Assembly (NCBI GenBank): GCA_002347725.1
Contig: DDXA01000004.1
Span: forward strand, 434,001-498,000
Reading direction: 5' to 3'
Origin: Actinobacteria bacterium UBA2272
GTDB taxonomy: Bacteria; Actinomycetota; Coriobacteriia; Anaerosomatales; Anaerosomataceae
Length of the DNA stretch: 64,000 bases
Shown here: positions 51,290-60,046 of the stretch, one piece after another
How the letters are laid out: each line of letters opens with the position of its first letter
Numbering within the stretch: position 1 is the first letter of the stretch
The notes under the pieces: model-generated
What the model was told of the DNA's origin: nothing
Database searches by the model: none
Seen by the model: only the letters and a program-made list of their open reading frames with translations
Translations under genes and position numbers: made by a program

Positions 51290-51319
51290 GCGGCCGGGGT
51301 GGGTTTCCGCCCCGGCCGC
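51290..51319 (+). terminator. Hairpin after the WDFT-type gene
   Basis: gcggccgggg (51290-51299) pairs perfectly with ccccggccgc (51310-51319), ten-base loop. There is no T-run after it, so it may be a weak or attenuating terminator that allows some read-through to the next paralogue. Confidence 0.6.
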
Positions 51320-51371
51320 TGCTCAGTCTGGGAGTTCTCACACAGCATCAATCGGACGGGAGAGCATCATC

Positions 51372-51860
51372 GTGTATGCGAGCACCACAACGATGGGCAC
51401 CGGTAGGCGAGCGATTGCCGCGATCGCATGCGCCACGCTCCTCGTCGCGTTGCTGCTTCCCGGCTACGCCGGCGCCGAGTCCGTGAGCGTCCAGGTCACC
51501 GCCCGCATCGCTCCCGTCTTCTCGCTCACGATCCTCACGGGCGGCACGGTCGCCTTCGGAGACGTCACGGTCGGGGAGGTTTACGAGTCGCCCGACAGCC
51601 AGACACTTCTCGTCCGCTCCGGACTCCCATGGGACTTCACCGACTCGTCGGACTCCGTCATCTCGGTAGGCGAGCTCACGATTCCACGTGAGCGGATTGT
51701 CCGGCACACAGTGACACCCGGCTTCGGCGACGGGCTGCCTGCCGGCATCCACGAGATCGAGTGCGACTACGTGCTCGACCTCACCACACCTGAGGCGCTG
51801 TCGCTGCCTGCCGGCACGCAGATCATCACGACGATGGGCTACACAGCCGTTCAACAGTAG
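51372..51860 (+). CDS. Secreted WDFT-type paralogue
   Basis: A 162-aa exported protein similar to the one before it: signal peptide (AIAAIACATLLVALLLPGYAGA), VTARIAPVFSLTI, RSGLPWDFTDSSDS, and the ending TMGYTAVQQ. GTG 51372 is preferred because ggagag lies eight bases upstream; ATG 51393 has no ribosome site. No membrane or wall anchor is seen. Its extra middle segment (TIPRERIVRHTVTPGFGDG) is longer than in the 50824 protein. Confidence 0.73.
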   Translation: MYASTTTMGTGRRAIAAIACATLLVALLLPGYAGAESVSVQVTARIAPVFSLTILTGGTVAFGDVTVGEVYESPDSQTLLVRSGLPWDFTDSSDSVISVGELTIPRERIVRHTVTPGFGDGLPAGIHEIECDYVLDLTTPEALSLPAGTQIITTMGYTAVQQ

Positions 51861-52063
51861 AGGCACCGGCCTCTTCGTCAGGGCCCTCATCAAGCCGCCT
51901 TCCATCGCCGCCTCAGTCCCTGTCGGTCTGAGCTGATATGGGCCATTCACTCCCGCATGTGTACCGTTCGTCGGTTTGTCCTTCACGATGTGCCTGTTAT
52001 CACTAAGTTCTTGCCGCTCGTCGCCCGATAGACGGTATATGCAGGCGACGAAGGGCGGCACCG

Positions 52064-52393
52064 ATGGGCGACGGACGGTATACAAGCCGACAGAGGGTCT
52101 CAGCACTTGTCGTCGCTGCAGGGTTGGCAGCGGCCGTCGCACTCCCCGTCACCGCTCTGGCCTCAGACGCGAGCGTCGAGGTGTCGTTCCGCGTGCTTCC
52201 GAGCGTCAGCGCGCAGGTGGATGACAACGGGCTAACCGTCTACGCGAACACTCCGTGGGTCCTGACGATCTCCACGGCAGCCGAAGGCGCCGAGGTTCAG
52301 ACCCGGGTGATCAGTGGCGGACCCACCGGAAGCGAGGGCGTGGCGGTACCGGTGGCAGGCCTGCAGGCGTACAGCCTGGTCCCGGGCCGCTAG
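52064..52393 (+). CDS. Short secreted beta-domain protein, related to the WDFT paralogues
   Basis: A 109-aa protein with signal peptide (ALVVAAGLAAAVALPVTALA), then SVEVSFRVLPSVSAQV and ANTPWVLTIS, which match the N-terminal strand and W motif of the preceding genes. The C-terminal YxAVQQ strand is missing, so it is a shortened version. ATG 52064 follows gaagggcggc. It ends ten bases before the stop of the convergent DUF916-like gene. Confidence 0.68.
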   Translation: MGDGRYTSRQRVSALVVAAGLAAAVALPVTALASDASVEVSFRVLPSVSAQVDDNGLTVYANTPWVLTISTAAEGAEVQTRVISGGPTGSEGVAVPVAGLQAYSLVPGR

Positions 52394-52403
52394 ACCCGCG
52401 CGG

Positions 52404-53414
52404 CTACTCGGCCGATACGGCAGCAGCCTTCTTCTTTGCGGCTCCCCGCACGCTCGTGCGCCAGATGAGCCACAGGATCGGCAGCGCCACGACAAGCACG
52501 ACCAGGATCGCGAACCACAGCGGGACGACGATGAAGCTCCGGTCCTTCACGATCGTCTCCGGGATCGTGGCGCCCGGCGCGCTGCCGGTCTCCTTGTCGT
52601 ACGCGATCTCGACCCGCATGGTGTAGCGACCGAAGTTCGCGTTCGTCAGTTTGAGGCCGCCCTCATACCCCCGTGTGTTGCCGGCGTAGACGATAGGCGC
52701 GGTCTCGATCTGCGAGCGCATCCGCTCGGCCTCCGAGCCATCGAGCACCACAAGCGAGGGCACGTACCGCTTGTCGATGTTGCCGTCGTTGCTGAGTGTG
52801 AAGGAGTACGGAACGACATCGCCGATCACGAAGCCCCGAACCGCGTAGGGCGCGACATCGAGTCGGTCGATGATGTCGCCGGCGACACGCAGGACGATGC
52901 GCGCACCGATCCGCCCGGATATCTGCGACGTGGTGCCGGACTGGGGCTCAGAGTCGAACAGTTCGAAGAAGATGATGGCATTGTAGTCGCCCGGCGTCGC
53001 ACCATCGGGAACGCGCATCTCGAAGTCGATGAGCATCTCCTCGCCGGGAGCGAGTTCGATATACGGGGTGTTCGCGATCACCTGAGTCTCGGCAGGCATG
53101 CGAAGCGAGAGCCACGAAGCCGGGCTGCGATTGAACTCGCCTGCGGCACCAGTGGGCTTCACGTACTCGGGCAGACCCTCATCGTCGTATACGACGTCAC
53201 TCGTGTAGACCAGGGCAGTGAGCGGTTCGTCACCGTTATTCGCAACCGCTATCGTCTCCGTCGCTATGCCACCGGGAGCGAGCGCGAGCTCGACCGTCCC
53301 GGTGCTGAGCGCGATCGTGCGTTCGGCCATTGCCGTATGCACGGTCCCCAGTACGACAACGGCCGCGAGCAAGAGCACGGCCGTGAACCGCCGGGTGGTT
53401 GGACGCAACGTCAT
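52404..53414 (-). CDS. DUF916-like surface protein with C-terminal membrane anchor
   Basis: A 336-aa exported protein: signal peptide (LLLAAVVVLGTVHTAMA), two Ig-like beta domains (about 35-145 with ETIAVANNGDEPLTALVY and PGEEMLIDFEMRVPDGATPGDY; about 150-280 with DVVPYSFTLSNDGNIDKR), a C-terminal helix (FAILVVLVVALPILWLIWRT) and a Lys-rich tail. The pattern resembles the membrane-anchored partners of WxL-type surface proteins, and it faces four small secreted proteins with a W motif, so a scaffold or anchor role is likely but inferred. ATG 53414 shares a base with the stop of the upstream LytTR regulator, so the two are one transcript. Confidence 0.78.
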   Translation of the reverse strand: MTLRPTTRRFTAVLLLAAVVVLGTVHTAMAERTIALSTGTVELALAPGGIATETIAVANNGDEPLTALVYTSDVVYDDEGLPEYVKPTGAAGEFNRSPASWLSLRMPAETQVIANTPYIELAPGEEMLIDFEMRVPDGATPGDYNAIIFFELFDSEPQSGTTSQISGRIGARIVLRVAGDIIDRLDVAPYAVRGFVIGDVVPYSFTLSNDGNIDKRYVPSLVVLDGSEAERMRSQIETAPIVYAGNTRGYEGGLKLTNANFGRYTMRVEIAYDKETGSAPGATIPETIVKDRSFIVVPLWFAILVVLVVALPILWLIWRTSVRGAAKKKAAAVSAE

Positions 53415-54154
53415 CAGATACCTACCGCCTCTCGGAAAGCCCTTACTTGTCGCCTGGCGACCGGCACCTGCGTCTCGTCGCGATCGGCCATGGCCACGAC
53501 GTACGCACCGTCGACGCGCAGGATCTCCTTGACCTTGTTCAGGTTGATCATGTAGCTGCGGTGGAGTCTGCGGAACGCGTCTCTCGACAGCCGCTCCTCG
53601 AGCTCGGACAGCGTAAGGTCGACGAGGTACTGGTTCTCGTATGTGTGGACGTACGTCGACTTGTTCTTCGCCGAGACGTAGATGACATCGTCGAGGTCGA
53701 GCAGCACGGTGCGGCCACCCTTGCGCACGGCGAGCTTGCGGAAATCGCCCTCGGCGCCGACAGAAGCACCTGCACGTGTCCGACCGCGCATCAGGCTCTG
53801 GATACGGGCCACGAGCTCCATCAGGTTGAACGGCTTGGTGACGTACTGCTGCACACCCTGCTTGAACGCGAGGATGCGGGCGAGGTCCTGTGTCTTGGCG
53901 GTAAGCATGATCACCGGGATGTCTGCGGTGGCGGGGTCGTTGCGAATCTCCATGAGCGCCATCCAGCCGTCCACGCGCGGCATCATGATGTCCAGAACCA
54001 CCAGATCTATGGCGGTCGCGTGGAGAACCTCGAGAGCCTCGGCCCCGTCCCCAGCCGTGTGGACGCGCATTCCCTCTGCCTCGAGGCCCATGCGCAGCAT
54101 GTCCACGATCGACGGGTCGTCATCGACAACGAGCACTCTGATGGAGTCTGACAC
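53414..54154 (-). CDS. LytTR-family response regulator
   Basis: Two-component regulator (246 aa) with a receiver domain (about 8-120; phospho-Asp in VVLDIMMPRVDGW, switch Lys in YVTKPF) and a C-terminal LytTR DNA-binding domain (LDLDDVIYVSAKNKSTYVHT, RLHRSYMINLNKV). GTG 54154 has ggagg five bases before it; GTG 54160 is too close to that site. It is co-transcribed with the DUF916-like surface gene, and no histidine kinase is adjacent. The likely targets are the surface genes beside it. Confidence 0.9.
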   Translation of the reverse strand: MSDSIRVLVVDDDPSIVDMLRMGLEAEGMRVHTAGDGAEALEVLHATAIDLVVLDIMMPRVDGWMALMEIRNDPATADIPVIMLTAKTQDLARILAFKQGVQQYVTKPFNLMELVARIQSLMRGRTRAGASVGAEGDFRKLAVRKGGRTVLLDLDDVIYVSAKNKSTYVHTYENQYLVDLTLSELEERLSRDAFRRLHRSYMINLNKVKEILRVDGAYVVAMADRDETQVPVARRQVRAFREAVGI

Positions 54155-54262
54155 CGCCACCTCCCGACCGCCACGAAACCGCTGGTCGTGCCACTCATCG
54201 CCGCCATATGCCGATTGTCACGCGGTTACAGTCGGATTGTACCGCACAGCACAGACATCGGC

Positions 54263-55717
54263 CTATTCGGCGCCAGGCTTGAGCCATCTGTCGATCGCGC
54301 GGGCGGCAACCTTGCCGGCGCCCATGGCCAGGATCACGGTCGCCGAGCCGGTGACGATGTCGCCGCCTGCGAACACGCCGCGCTTCGAGGTCGCACCGTG
54401 CTCGTCAGCCATGATGTAGCCCCGGCTCGAGAGTTCGAGATCGGGAGTCGTCTGTGCGAGGAGCGGGTTGGCCCGCGTACCGATCGCCATGATGAGCGTG
54501 TCACAGTCGATCGTGAAGTCCTGACCAAGCACGCACACCGGCGACCGGCGACCGCTCGCATCGGGCTCGCCGAGTTCCATGCGATTGGCCACGAGCCCGG
54601 TCACGAAACCGTCCTTGCCGAGGATCTCCGCCGGGGAGCACAGCATCTTGAACTCGACACCCTCCTCACGCGCATGGTGCACCTCTTCTTTGCGCGCCGG
54701 CATCTCGTCCTCGGTACGGCGGTAGACCAAGAAGACCTCCTCGGCGCCGAGTCGCTTCGCTGTGCGAGCGGCGTCCATCGCGACGTTGCCGCCGCCGACG
54801 ACCGCGACCTTTCGCCCGCGCCACACGGGGGTGTCCGCCTTCGGGAACTCGTAGGCACGCATGAGGTTCACGCGCGTGAGGAACTCGTTTGCCGAGTAGA
54901 CACCGTTCAGGTTCTCGCCGGGGATGCCCATGAACATGGGCAGACCGGCTCCGTTGCCGATGAACACCGCGTCGTAGCCCTCGGCCGTCATGAGCTCGTC
55001 TATCGTGTACGTGGCGCCGACCACGACGTCGCAGCGAATCTCCACACCCATCTCCTCGAGGAGTCCCACCTCGGCCTGCACGATGTGCTTGGGCAGCCGG
55101 AACTCGGGGATGCCGTAGGTGAGCACGCCGCCCGTGGCGTGAAGGCTCTCGAAGACGCTCACCGCGTGGCCGAAGCGGCGCAGCTCGCCCGCACACGCCA
55201 GACCCGCGGGGCCCGAGCCGATGACCGCGACGCGCATGCCGCTGTCCGGCCCGACCTCGGGCACGCACCGATGCTCGAGCTCGCACGCGAGGTCGAAATC
55301 GCCAAGCCACCGCTCGAGCCTGCCAATGGCTACCGGCTCACCCTTCCTGGCGAGCACGCACGCCGCCTCGCACTGCTCCTCCTGTGGGCACACACGCCCG
55401 CAGATGGACGGCAGCGCATTGCGCTCCTTGAGGATCGCGACCGCCTCGTGGTAGTCGCCGTCGATGATGCCGCCGATGAACGACTTGATGTCGATGTTCA
55501 CCGGACAGCCGTCGATGCAGGTGGCGTTGCGGCACTGGAGGCAGCGGCTCGCCTCGGCACGAGCCATCTCCTCGGTATAGCCGAGGGTGACCTCGTCGAA
55601 GTCGCGCGCACGCTCCTCAGGGCCGCGCTCGGGCATCGCCGTGCGCGGGATGCGCGTCGGCTTGTGGCGGGGCTTCTCAGGCGGCACGGGGCTACCGGTA
55701 TCGTCTACGTCGTGCAT
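54263..55717 (-). CDS. nfnB: NfnB/GltA-type NADPH oxidoreductase subunit
   Basis: FAD- and Fe-S-containing large subunit (484 aa). An N-terminal Fe-S cluster region (CLQCRNATCIDGCPVNI; CGRVCPQEEQCEAAC) precedes two nucleotide-binding domains (AVIGSGPAGLACAGE; VAVVGGGNVAMDAARTAKR) as in glutamate synthase small subunit and NfnB. With the overlapping NfnA gene it is best read as the bifurcating NADH-dependent ferredoxin:NADP+ oxidoreductase; a large glutamate synthase subunit is not present. ATG 55717 follows cgggag and overlaps nfnA by 13 bases. Confidence 0.88.
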   Translation of the reverse strand: MHDVDDTGSPVPPEKPRHKPTRIPRTAMPERGPEERARDFDEVTLGYTEEMARAEASRCLQCRNATCIDGCPVNIDIKSFIGGIIDGDYHEAVAILKERNALPSICGRVCPQEEQCEAACVLARKGEPVAIGRLERWLGDFDLACELEHRCVPEVGPDSGMRVAVIGSGPAGLACAGELRRFGHAVSVFESLHATGGVLTYGIPEFRLPKHIVQAEVGLLEEMGVEIRCDVVVGATYTIDELMTAEGYDAVFIGNGAGLPMFMGIPGENLNGVYSANEFLTRVNLMRAYEFPKADTPVWRGRKVAVVGGGNVAMDAARTAKRLGAEEVFLVYRRTEDEMPARKEEVHHAREEGVEFKMLCSPAEILGKDGFVTGLVANRMELGEPDASGRRSPVCVLGQDFTIDCDTLIMAIGTRANPLLAQTTPDLELSSRGYIMADEHGATSKRGVFAGGDIVTGSATVILAMGAGKVAARAIDRWLKPGAE

Positions 55718-56544
55718 GAGCACTCCCGGTGGTACTCGGCGTCGGCAAGCCGCTCGTCGTCGGTGTAGACACGCTGGCGGCTCATCAACTCCTCGAAGTC
55801 CACGAGGTGGCCATCGAAGTCAGGCCCATCCACGCAGCCGAACTTCGTCTCGCCGCCCACGGTCACACGGCACGCGCCACACATGCCCGTGCCGTCCACC
55901 ATGATCGGGTTGAGCGAGACGACGCATGGCACATCGTATGACTTGGTGGTGGCCGCGCAGAACTTCATCATGATGGCCGGTCCGATAGCCATGCTCGCAT
56001 CGATGGCGCCGGACTCGCACAGTTCCTTGAGCGGCGCCGTCACGAGGTCCTTCCGGCCCGCCGAGCCATCGTCGGTGGCGATGATGAGCTCCTTCAGGGG
56101 AAGCGCCCGGAATTCGTCTTCCAGGATGAGTAGATCGGCGTTGCGCGCGCCCAGGATGACCGTGACCTCGGCGCCGACGTCGCACATCGCACGTGACACG
56201 GGGTAGGCGACGGCAGCCCCGACGCCACCGCCGACGACAGCCACCCGGCCGAGCCCCTCGGTGTGGGTCGGCACGCCGAGCGGTCCCACCACATCGGTGA
56301 GCGCGTCGCCGACCTGCAGATGCGAGAGCTGATGTGTGGTCTTGCCCACGCGCATGAAGATGAAGCGGATCCACCCCTCCTCGGCGCTCCAGTCGGAGAA
56401 GGTGAGCGGGATGCGCTCGCCGCCCTCGGCCACGCGCAGAATGAGGAACTGGCCCGCCCGCGCCTTGGCGGCGATGGCGGGAGCCTCGACGCCCATCTCG
56501 AACACGGCGTCCGAGAGTTGACGGGTATGTACGATGCGGAACAT
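55705..56544 (-). CDS. nfnA: NfnA-type FAD/NAD-binding subunit
   Basis: Small subunit (279 aa) that binds FAD, NAD(H) and a [2Fe-2S] cluster and pairs with NfnB to couple ferredoxin, NADH and NADPH. It has the ferredoxin-reductase-like FAD site (GERIPLTFSDW), the NAD site (VAVVGGGVGAAVAYPVSRAM) and C-terminal cluster ligands (GMCGACRVTVGG, then FGCVDGPDFDGH). ATG 56544 has ggaggacgg; the open frame further upstream is not used. Enzymes of the dihydroorotate dehydrogenase B type share the fold, but the nfnB partner settles the call. Confidence 0.9.
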   Translation of the reverse strand: MFRIVHTRQLSDAVFEMGVEAPAIAAKARAGQFLILRVAEGGERIPLTFSDWSAEEGWIRFIFMRVGKTTHQLSHLQVGDALTDVVGPLGVPTHTEGLGRVAVVGGGVGAAVAYPVSRAMCDVGAEVTVILGARNADLLILEDEFRALPLKELIIATDDGSAGRKDLVTAPLKELCESGAIDASMAIGPAIMMKFCAATTKSYDVPCVVSLNPIMVDGTGMCGACRVTVGGETKFGCVDGPDFDGHLVDFEELMSRQRVYTDDERLADAEYHRECSCTT

Positions 56545-56615
56545 CCGTCCTCCGGAGGTTGGTACACTGACGGCCGGGCTGTGGGGACAGTATACCTGGG
56601 ACTGGAAGGCACACG

Positions 56616-57665
56616 ATGCGACGTGTAGCGGGTCTGCCACTGCTGATGCTGGCGCTGTTCATGCTTGCCGGCTGTGCCACCGACGAGCCGGTGGTGGTGA
56701 GCCGAGAGGCGCTCGGCACGGTCGTCACCATCACCGCATACGGCGACGACGGGCAGGCGGTCGGCGCAGCCGTGGAGGACGCGTACGCGGCCATGGCCGC
56801 TGTCGAGGGTCAGCTGGACTCACACGACCCTGCCTCGGCGCTCAGCCGATTCAACGATGCGCCGTACACAGAGCAGGTGCTGCCGCCTGATGCCGTCGAG
56901 GTCCTCGGCGCGATCGACGCCCTTGGCGCGAGTTCGCACTTCTCGCCTGTGCTCTCGGCCGTCACGCGACAGTACGACTTCGAGGGTGGCGGAACGGTGC
57001 CCGACGAAGAGGACCTCTACCTTGCGCTCGTCGCCGGTAACGGCTTCAGGCGCACCACGACAGAGACGGCGATATTCGCCCGTGTCAAAGACCCCGACCC
57101 GCGACTTGCACCTGGCGGCGCCCTGGCACCAGCGCTCGATCTCGGGGGCGCGTCCAAGGGGCTCGCACTCGACCGTGCGCGCGAGGCGCTGCGATCGAGC
57201 GGTGCTGTCACGGCCGCGCTCATCTCGTCGACGAGCAGTACGGTCACGCTCGGGACCAAACCGGACGGACGCGTCTGGCGGGTCGGTGTCGAGGACCCGC
57301 GCGACACCGAACGGGTGCTCGCGGTCTTCGCGTTCGAGGGCGATGGGGCGCTATCGACCTCCGGCGACTACCAGCGCTACTTCGAAGCCGACGGCGTTCG
57401 GTATCACCATATCCTCGACCCAGCGACCGGACTGCCTGCACGCGGCTTCAGGTCTGTGACGGTCGGGGGGGCCGGGATGTCGGGTCTCGATGCCGACATC
57501 CTGTCGACCGCCCTGTTCGTGGCGGGACGCGACGCGGCGATCAGGTATGCCGAAGACAGGGGCGTTGCGCTGTACGCCGTAGACGCCGGAGGGCGGGCAC
57601 ACCTGGTGCCCGCCCCCGAACGCTCCGGAGCGAGTGTGGCCGAACAGGCCACCCCGCTGCGGTGA
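56616..57665 (+). CDS. apbE: ApbE-family FAD:protein FMN transferase, lipoprotein
   Basis: Transfers FMN onto a Thr or Ser of extracytoplasmic flavoproteins such as Rnf or Nqr subunits. The 349-aa protein has a lipobox (MLAGC, Cys about 20), LSRFND-type and DLGGASKGLALDRA segments, GDYQRYFEADGVRYHHILDP with the family's His, and the late SGLDADILSTALFV with metal-binding Asp. ATG 56616 follows ggaaggc. It is divergent from nfnAB. No flavinylated target is encoded in the window. Confidence 0.92.
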   Translation: MRRVAGLPLLMLALFMLAGCATDEPVVVSREALGTVVTITAYGDDGQAVGAAVEDAYAAMAAVEGQLDSHDPASALSRFNDAPYTEQVLPPDAVEVLGAIDALGASSHFSPVLSAVTRQYDFEGGGTVPDEEDLYLALVAGNGFRRTTTETAIFARVKDPDPRLAPGGALAPALDLGGASKGLALDRAREALRSSGAVTAALISSTSSTVTLGTKPDGRVWRVGVEDPRDTERVLAVFAFEGDGALSTSGDYQRYFEADGVRYHHILDPATGLPARGFRSVTVGGAGMSGLDADILSTALFVAGRDAAIRYAEDRGVALYAVDAGGRAHLVPAPERSGASVAEQATPLR

Positions 57666-57669
57666 AGAC

Positions 57670-58050
57670 TTAGATGAACTGCTTGACGAGACCGTAGACG
57701 ACCGGCATCTCCCACATCTCGCCCTGGAACGCCTTGATTGCGCCCATGATCGAGAACACCAGCAGGACGACCCAGCCGACAGCCGCGACGATCCATCCGA
57801 TGATCGGGATCGCACTCACGATGCTGATGGCGATCCAGCCCACCCAGATCCCGAGCGCCTGCACTGCGTGGTGGCGAACATACCGCTCGTTCTTGTACGG
57901 CTCGATGAGGATCGCGATCAGCGCGACGATGCCCACGAGATAGCCGATGGCCGCCAGGATCTTGCCCGTATCGCTCGGAACGTCACTGCCGGGCATGGGA
58001 GACGGGGGTGCGGGCGGTACGGGGGGTGCAGTGTTGAAGTCATCGCTCAT
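57670..58050 (-). CDS. Small membrane protein, DUF4870/Tic20-like
   Basis: A 126-aa protein with a Pro-rich N-terminus (NTAPPVPPAPPSPMPG) and three hydrophobic helices (ILAAIGYLVGIVALIAILI; ALGIWVGWIAISIVSA; IIGWIVAAVGWVVLLVFSIMGA). The YVRHHAVQALGI segment matches the small-membrane-protein family pattern (FxRxHAxQA). Role unknown. ATG 58050 is used; TTG 58059 is also possible. It is convergent with apbE. Confidence 0.75.
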   Translation of the reverse strand: MSDDFNTAPPVPPAPPSPMPGSDVPSDTGKILAAIGYLVGIVALIAILIEPYKNERYVRHHAVQALGIWVGWIAISIVSAIPIIGWIVAAVGWVVLLVFSIMGAIKAFQGEMWEMPVVYGLVKQFI

Positions 58051-58198
58051 GCGGATCAACCCCTCCTCGATGTGCTACGACGCCCGGCTCGGTCCGGGCC
58101 CTGTTTGCCTTATACCCTACCAGGTTGGTACCATACGTGCAGTAGCGCCTTCCGGTGTTAGCAATGCGGCGCCTTTGGCCGCCCGGAGGAAACACAGC

Positions 58199-59431
58199 AT
58201 GCGACGCAGACGCGCACTCCCCTTCTTCATCTCGCTCTCGATCATCTTCGCCTTCATGACGACCCCGATCGCGGGGGCGGTCACGGAGTCGGATCTTCGC
58301 GCGCATGAGGAAGCCGCCCGCAAGGCCCGCGAGGCCGCAGCGGCGGCCCAGTCCGAGGCCGATCGCCTGTCTCGCGAAGTGGCGGACCTCGATCAGGCCA
58401 TCGACTCGATCCAGGTGGAGATCAATGCACTGGCCGACGACGTCACAGCCGCCACGGAACGCACGGCGCGTCTCAAGAGCGAGGTCGACGGGCTACGCTC
58501 GCAGGTCAATACCAAACAGGGCGAGATCGACGTCACCCAGGCCGAGTTCGAGCGCCAGAAGGCACTCCTGGCCGAGCGCATGCAGGCAACCTATAAGAAC
58601 GGCGACTTCCTCTACCTGGAGCTGCTGCTCGACAGCCGGAGCATAGAAGACCTCATAGCGCGCACGACTCTCGTCCAGCGCGTGCTGAAGTCGAACGAGG
58701 AACTCGCGGCGGGCCTCAAGGCCACACGCATATCGCTCGAGAAAGCCAAAGCTGAGATCGAGCGAGACCTGGCAGCCGTCGACGCCAAGCGCGCGGAGGC
58801 ACAGGCCGAGGAGGACCGCCTCCGCGACCTGCGAGCTCAGCACCAGAGCAAGCTCAACGCCCAGAAGGCCGCGCAGGACCAGAAGGCCGACCTCGTTGCC
58901 GAGAACTCGGCCAACGCGAAACGGCTGCGCGCTCTGGCCGAAGCCGAGGAGGCCGAATCGGCCAAGATCGCCTCGGAACTCTACGGCACCGGCTCGGGGT
59001 ACTTCGCCGGAGTCATGGCGTTCCCGGTCCCCGGCTTCGAGCAGACCCCCACGGGCGGCTCGGCGTTCGGCTACCGCATCCACCCGATCCTCGGCTACCG
59101 GAAGATGCACACCGGCATCGATATCGGCGGGCGGGCGGTTGGTAGGGACATCAACGGCGCCACGATCGTCGCCGCATCGGACGGAACGGTCATCTACACC
59201 GGCTATCGGGGCGGTTACGGCAACACGGTCATCATCGATCACGGCAACGGAGTGACCTCGCTGTACGCGCACATGCAAAGCGGCAGCTACAAGGTGAGCA
59301 CCGGCCAGTCGGTCACCAAGCGCCAGGCGATCGGCGCGGTCGGCTCCACGGGACTCTCGACCGGCCCTCACCTGCACTTCGAGGTCAGGATCAACGGCAA
59401 CCCGGTCGATCCGATGGGCTACCTCAAGTAG
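58199..59431 (+). CDS. M23 peptidoglycan endopeptidase with coiled coil
   Basis: Secreted LytM-type hydrolase (410 aa): signal peptide (LPFFISLSIIFAFMTTPIAGA), a long coiled coil (about 30-255), and an M23 domain with the complete zinc site (MHTGIDIGG; later SLYAHMQSG and GPHLHFEV). The layout is that of EnvC/PcsB-like hydrolases, where the coil keeps the enzyme off until activated, and it resembles the NlpC/P60 protein at 33378. ATG 58199 follows cggaggaaac. Short inverted repeats occur in its leader (58118-58130 and 58166-58182). No ftsEX is next to it. Confidence 0.9.
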   Translation: MRRRRALPFFISLSIIFAFMTTPIAGAVTESDLRAHEEAARKAREAAAAAQSEADRLSREVADLDQAIDSIQVEINALADDVTAATERTARLKSEVDGLRSQVNTKQGEIDVTQAEFERQKALLAERMQATYKNGDFLYLELLLDSRSIEDLIARTTLVQRVLKSNEELAAGLKATRISLEKAKAEIERDLAAVDAKRAEAQAEEDRLRDLRAQHQSKLNAQKAAQDQKADLVAENSANAKRLRALAEAEEAESAKIASELYGTGSGYFAGVMAFPVPGFEQTPTGGSAFGYRIHPILGYRKMHTGIDIGGRAVGRDINGATIVAASDGTVIYTGYRGGYGNTVIIDHGNGVTSLYAHMQSGSYKVSTGQSVTKRQAIGAVGSTGLSTGPHLHFEVRINGNPVDPMGYLK

Positions 59432-59444
59432 TAGCACTGGTCGC

Positions 59445-59460
59445 CCCGCCGTCAGGCGGG
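59445..59460. terminator. Bidirectional hairpin between the M23 gene and pth
   Basis: cccgcc-gtca-ggcggg, a 6-bp stem with a four-base loop, lies between two convergent genes and could end both transcripts. No T-run is seen. Confidence 0.4.
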
Positions 59461-59467
59461 CGCCTCC

Positions 59468-60034
59468 CTAACCCGCGTTGTACTCCTGCATCGCGCTGTC
59501 GACACCGTACTCGAGGATGTGCAGCACCGCCTGCGCGGCGTGTGGCACCATCTCCGCCAGCCGCTCGGCCACGTCGCGTCTCATCGGCTCGAGGACGAAG
59601 TCGGCCGGCGCCTGACGGCCCGGCGGTCGTCCTATGCCGAGTCTGACGCGCAGGAAGTCTCCGCTGCCAAGCGCGTCGGCCAGAGATCGCAGCCCGTTAT
59701 GGCCTCCATGCCCTCCGCCGCGCTTGACGCGTACGGTCTCCTCCGGAAGATCGAGATCGTCGTGGACGATGATGATGTCACCAACGTCCACGTCATAGGC
59801 GTGCGCCAGCTTGGCCACGGCCTTGCCGGACAGATTCATGAACGTCTGCGGCTTGGCGATCACAAGATCGTCCTCACCGAAGCGGACGAGGCCGACTCTT
59901 GCGCCGGCCTCGTCCTTCCAGTAGCTCACGCGCAGGTTCTCGGCCAGCAGGTCGATGACCATGAAGCCGACGTTGTGTCGCGTGGTGTCGTACTCTGCGC
60001 CCGGATTCCCGAGCCCGATGACCATCCGTGCCAT
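59468..60034 (-). CDS. pth: Peptidyl-tRNA hydrolase
   Basis: Releases peptides from stalled peptidyl-tRNA (188 aa). It has GLGNPGAEYDTTRHNVGF with the catalytic His, the PQTFMNLSGKAV segment, DDLDLP, and GGGHGGHNGLRS with the second conserved His. ATG 60034 follows a gagtagtcc stretch with little ribosome site. It lies 12 bases after the ctc gene, the standard order for Gram-positives. Confidence 0.96.
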   Translation of the reverse strand: MARMVIGLGNPGAEYDTTRHNVGFMVIDLLAENLRVSYWKDEAGARVGLVRFGEDDLVIAKPQTFMNLSGKAVAKLAHAYDVDVGDIIIVHDDLDLPEETVRVKRGGGHGGHNGLRSLADALGSGDFLRVRLGIGRPPGRQAPADFVLEPMRRDVAERLAEMVPHAAQAVLHILEYGVDSAMQEYNAG

Positions 60035-60046
60035 GAGGGGTTCGGA

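Noticed and set aside
51961..52063. Possible riboswitch upstream of the short surface gene
   Set aside because: I looked for conserved cyclic-di-GMP and cyclic-di-AMP riboswitch cores here and before the M23 gene at 58199 and found none that I can support.
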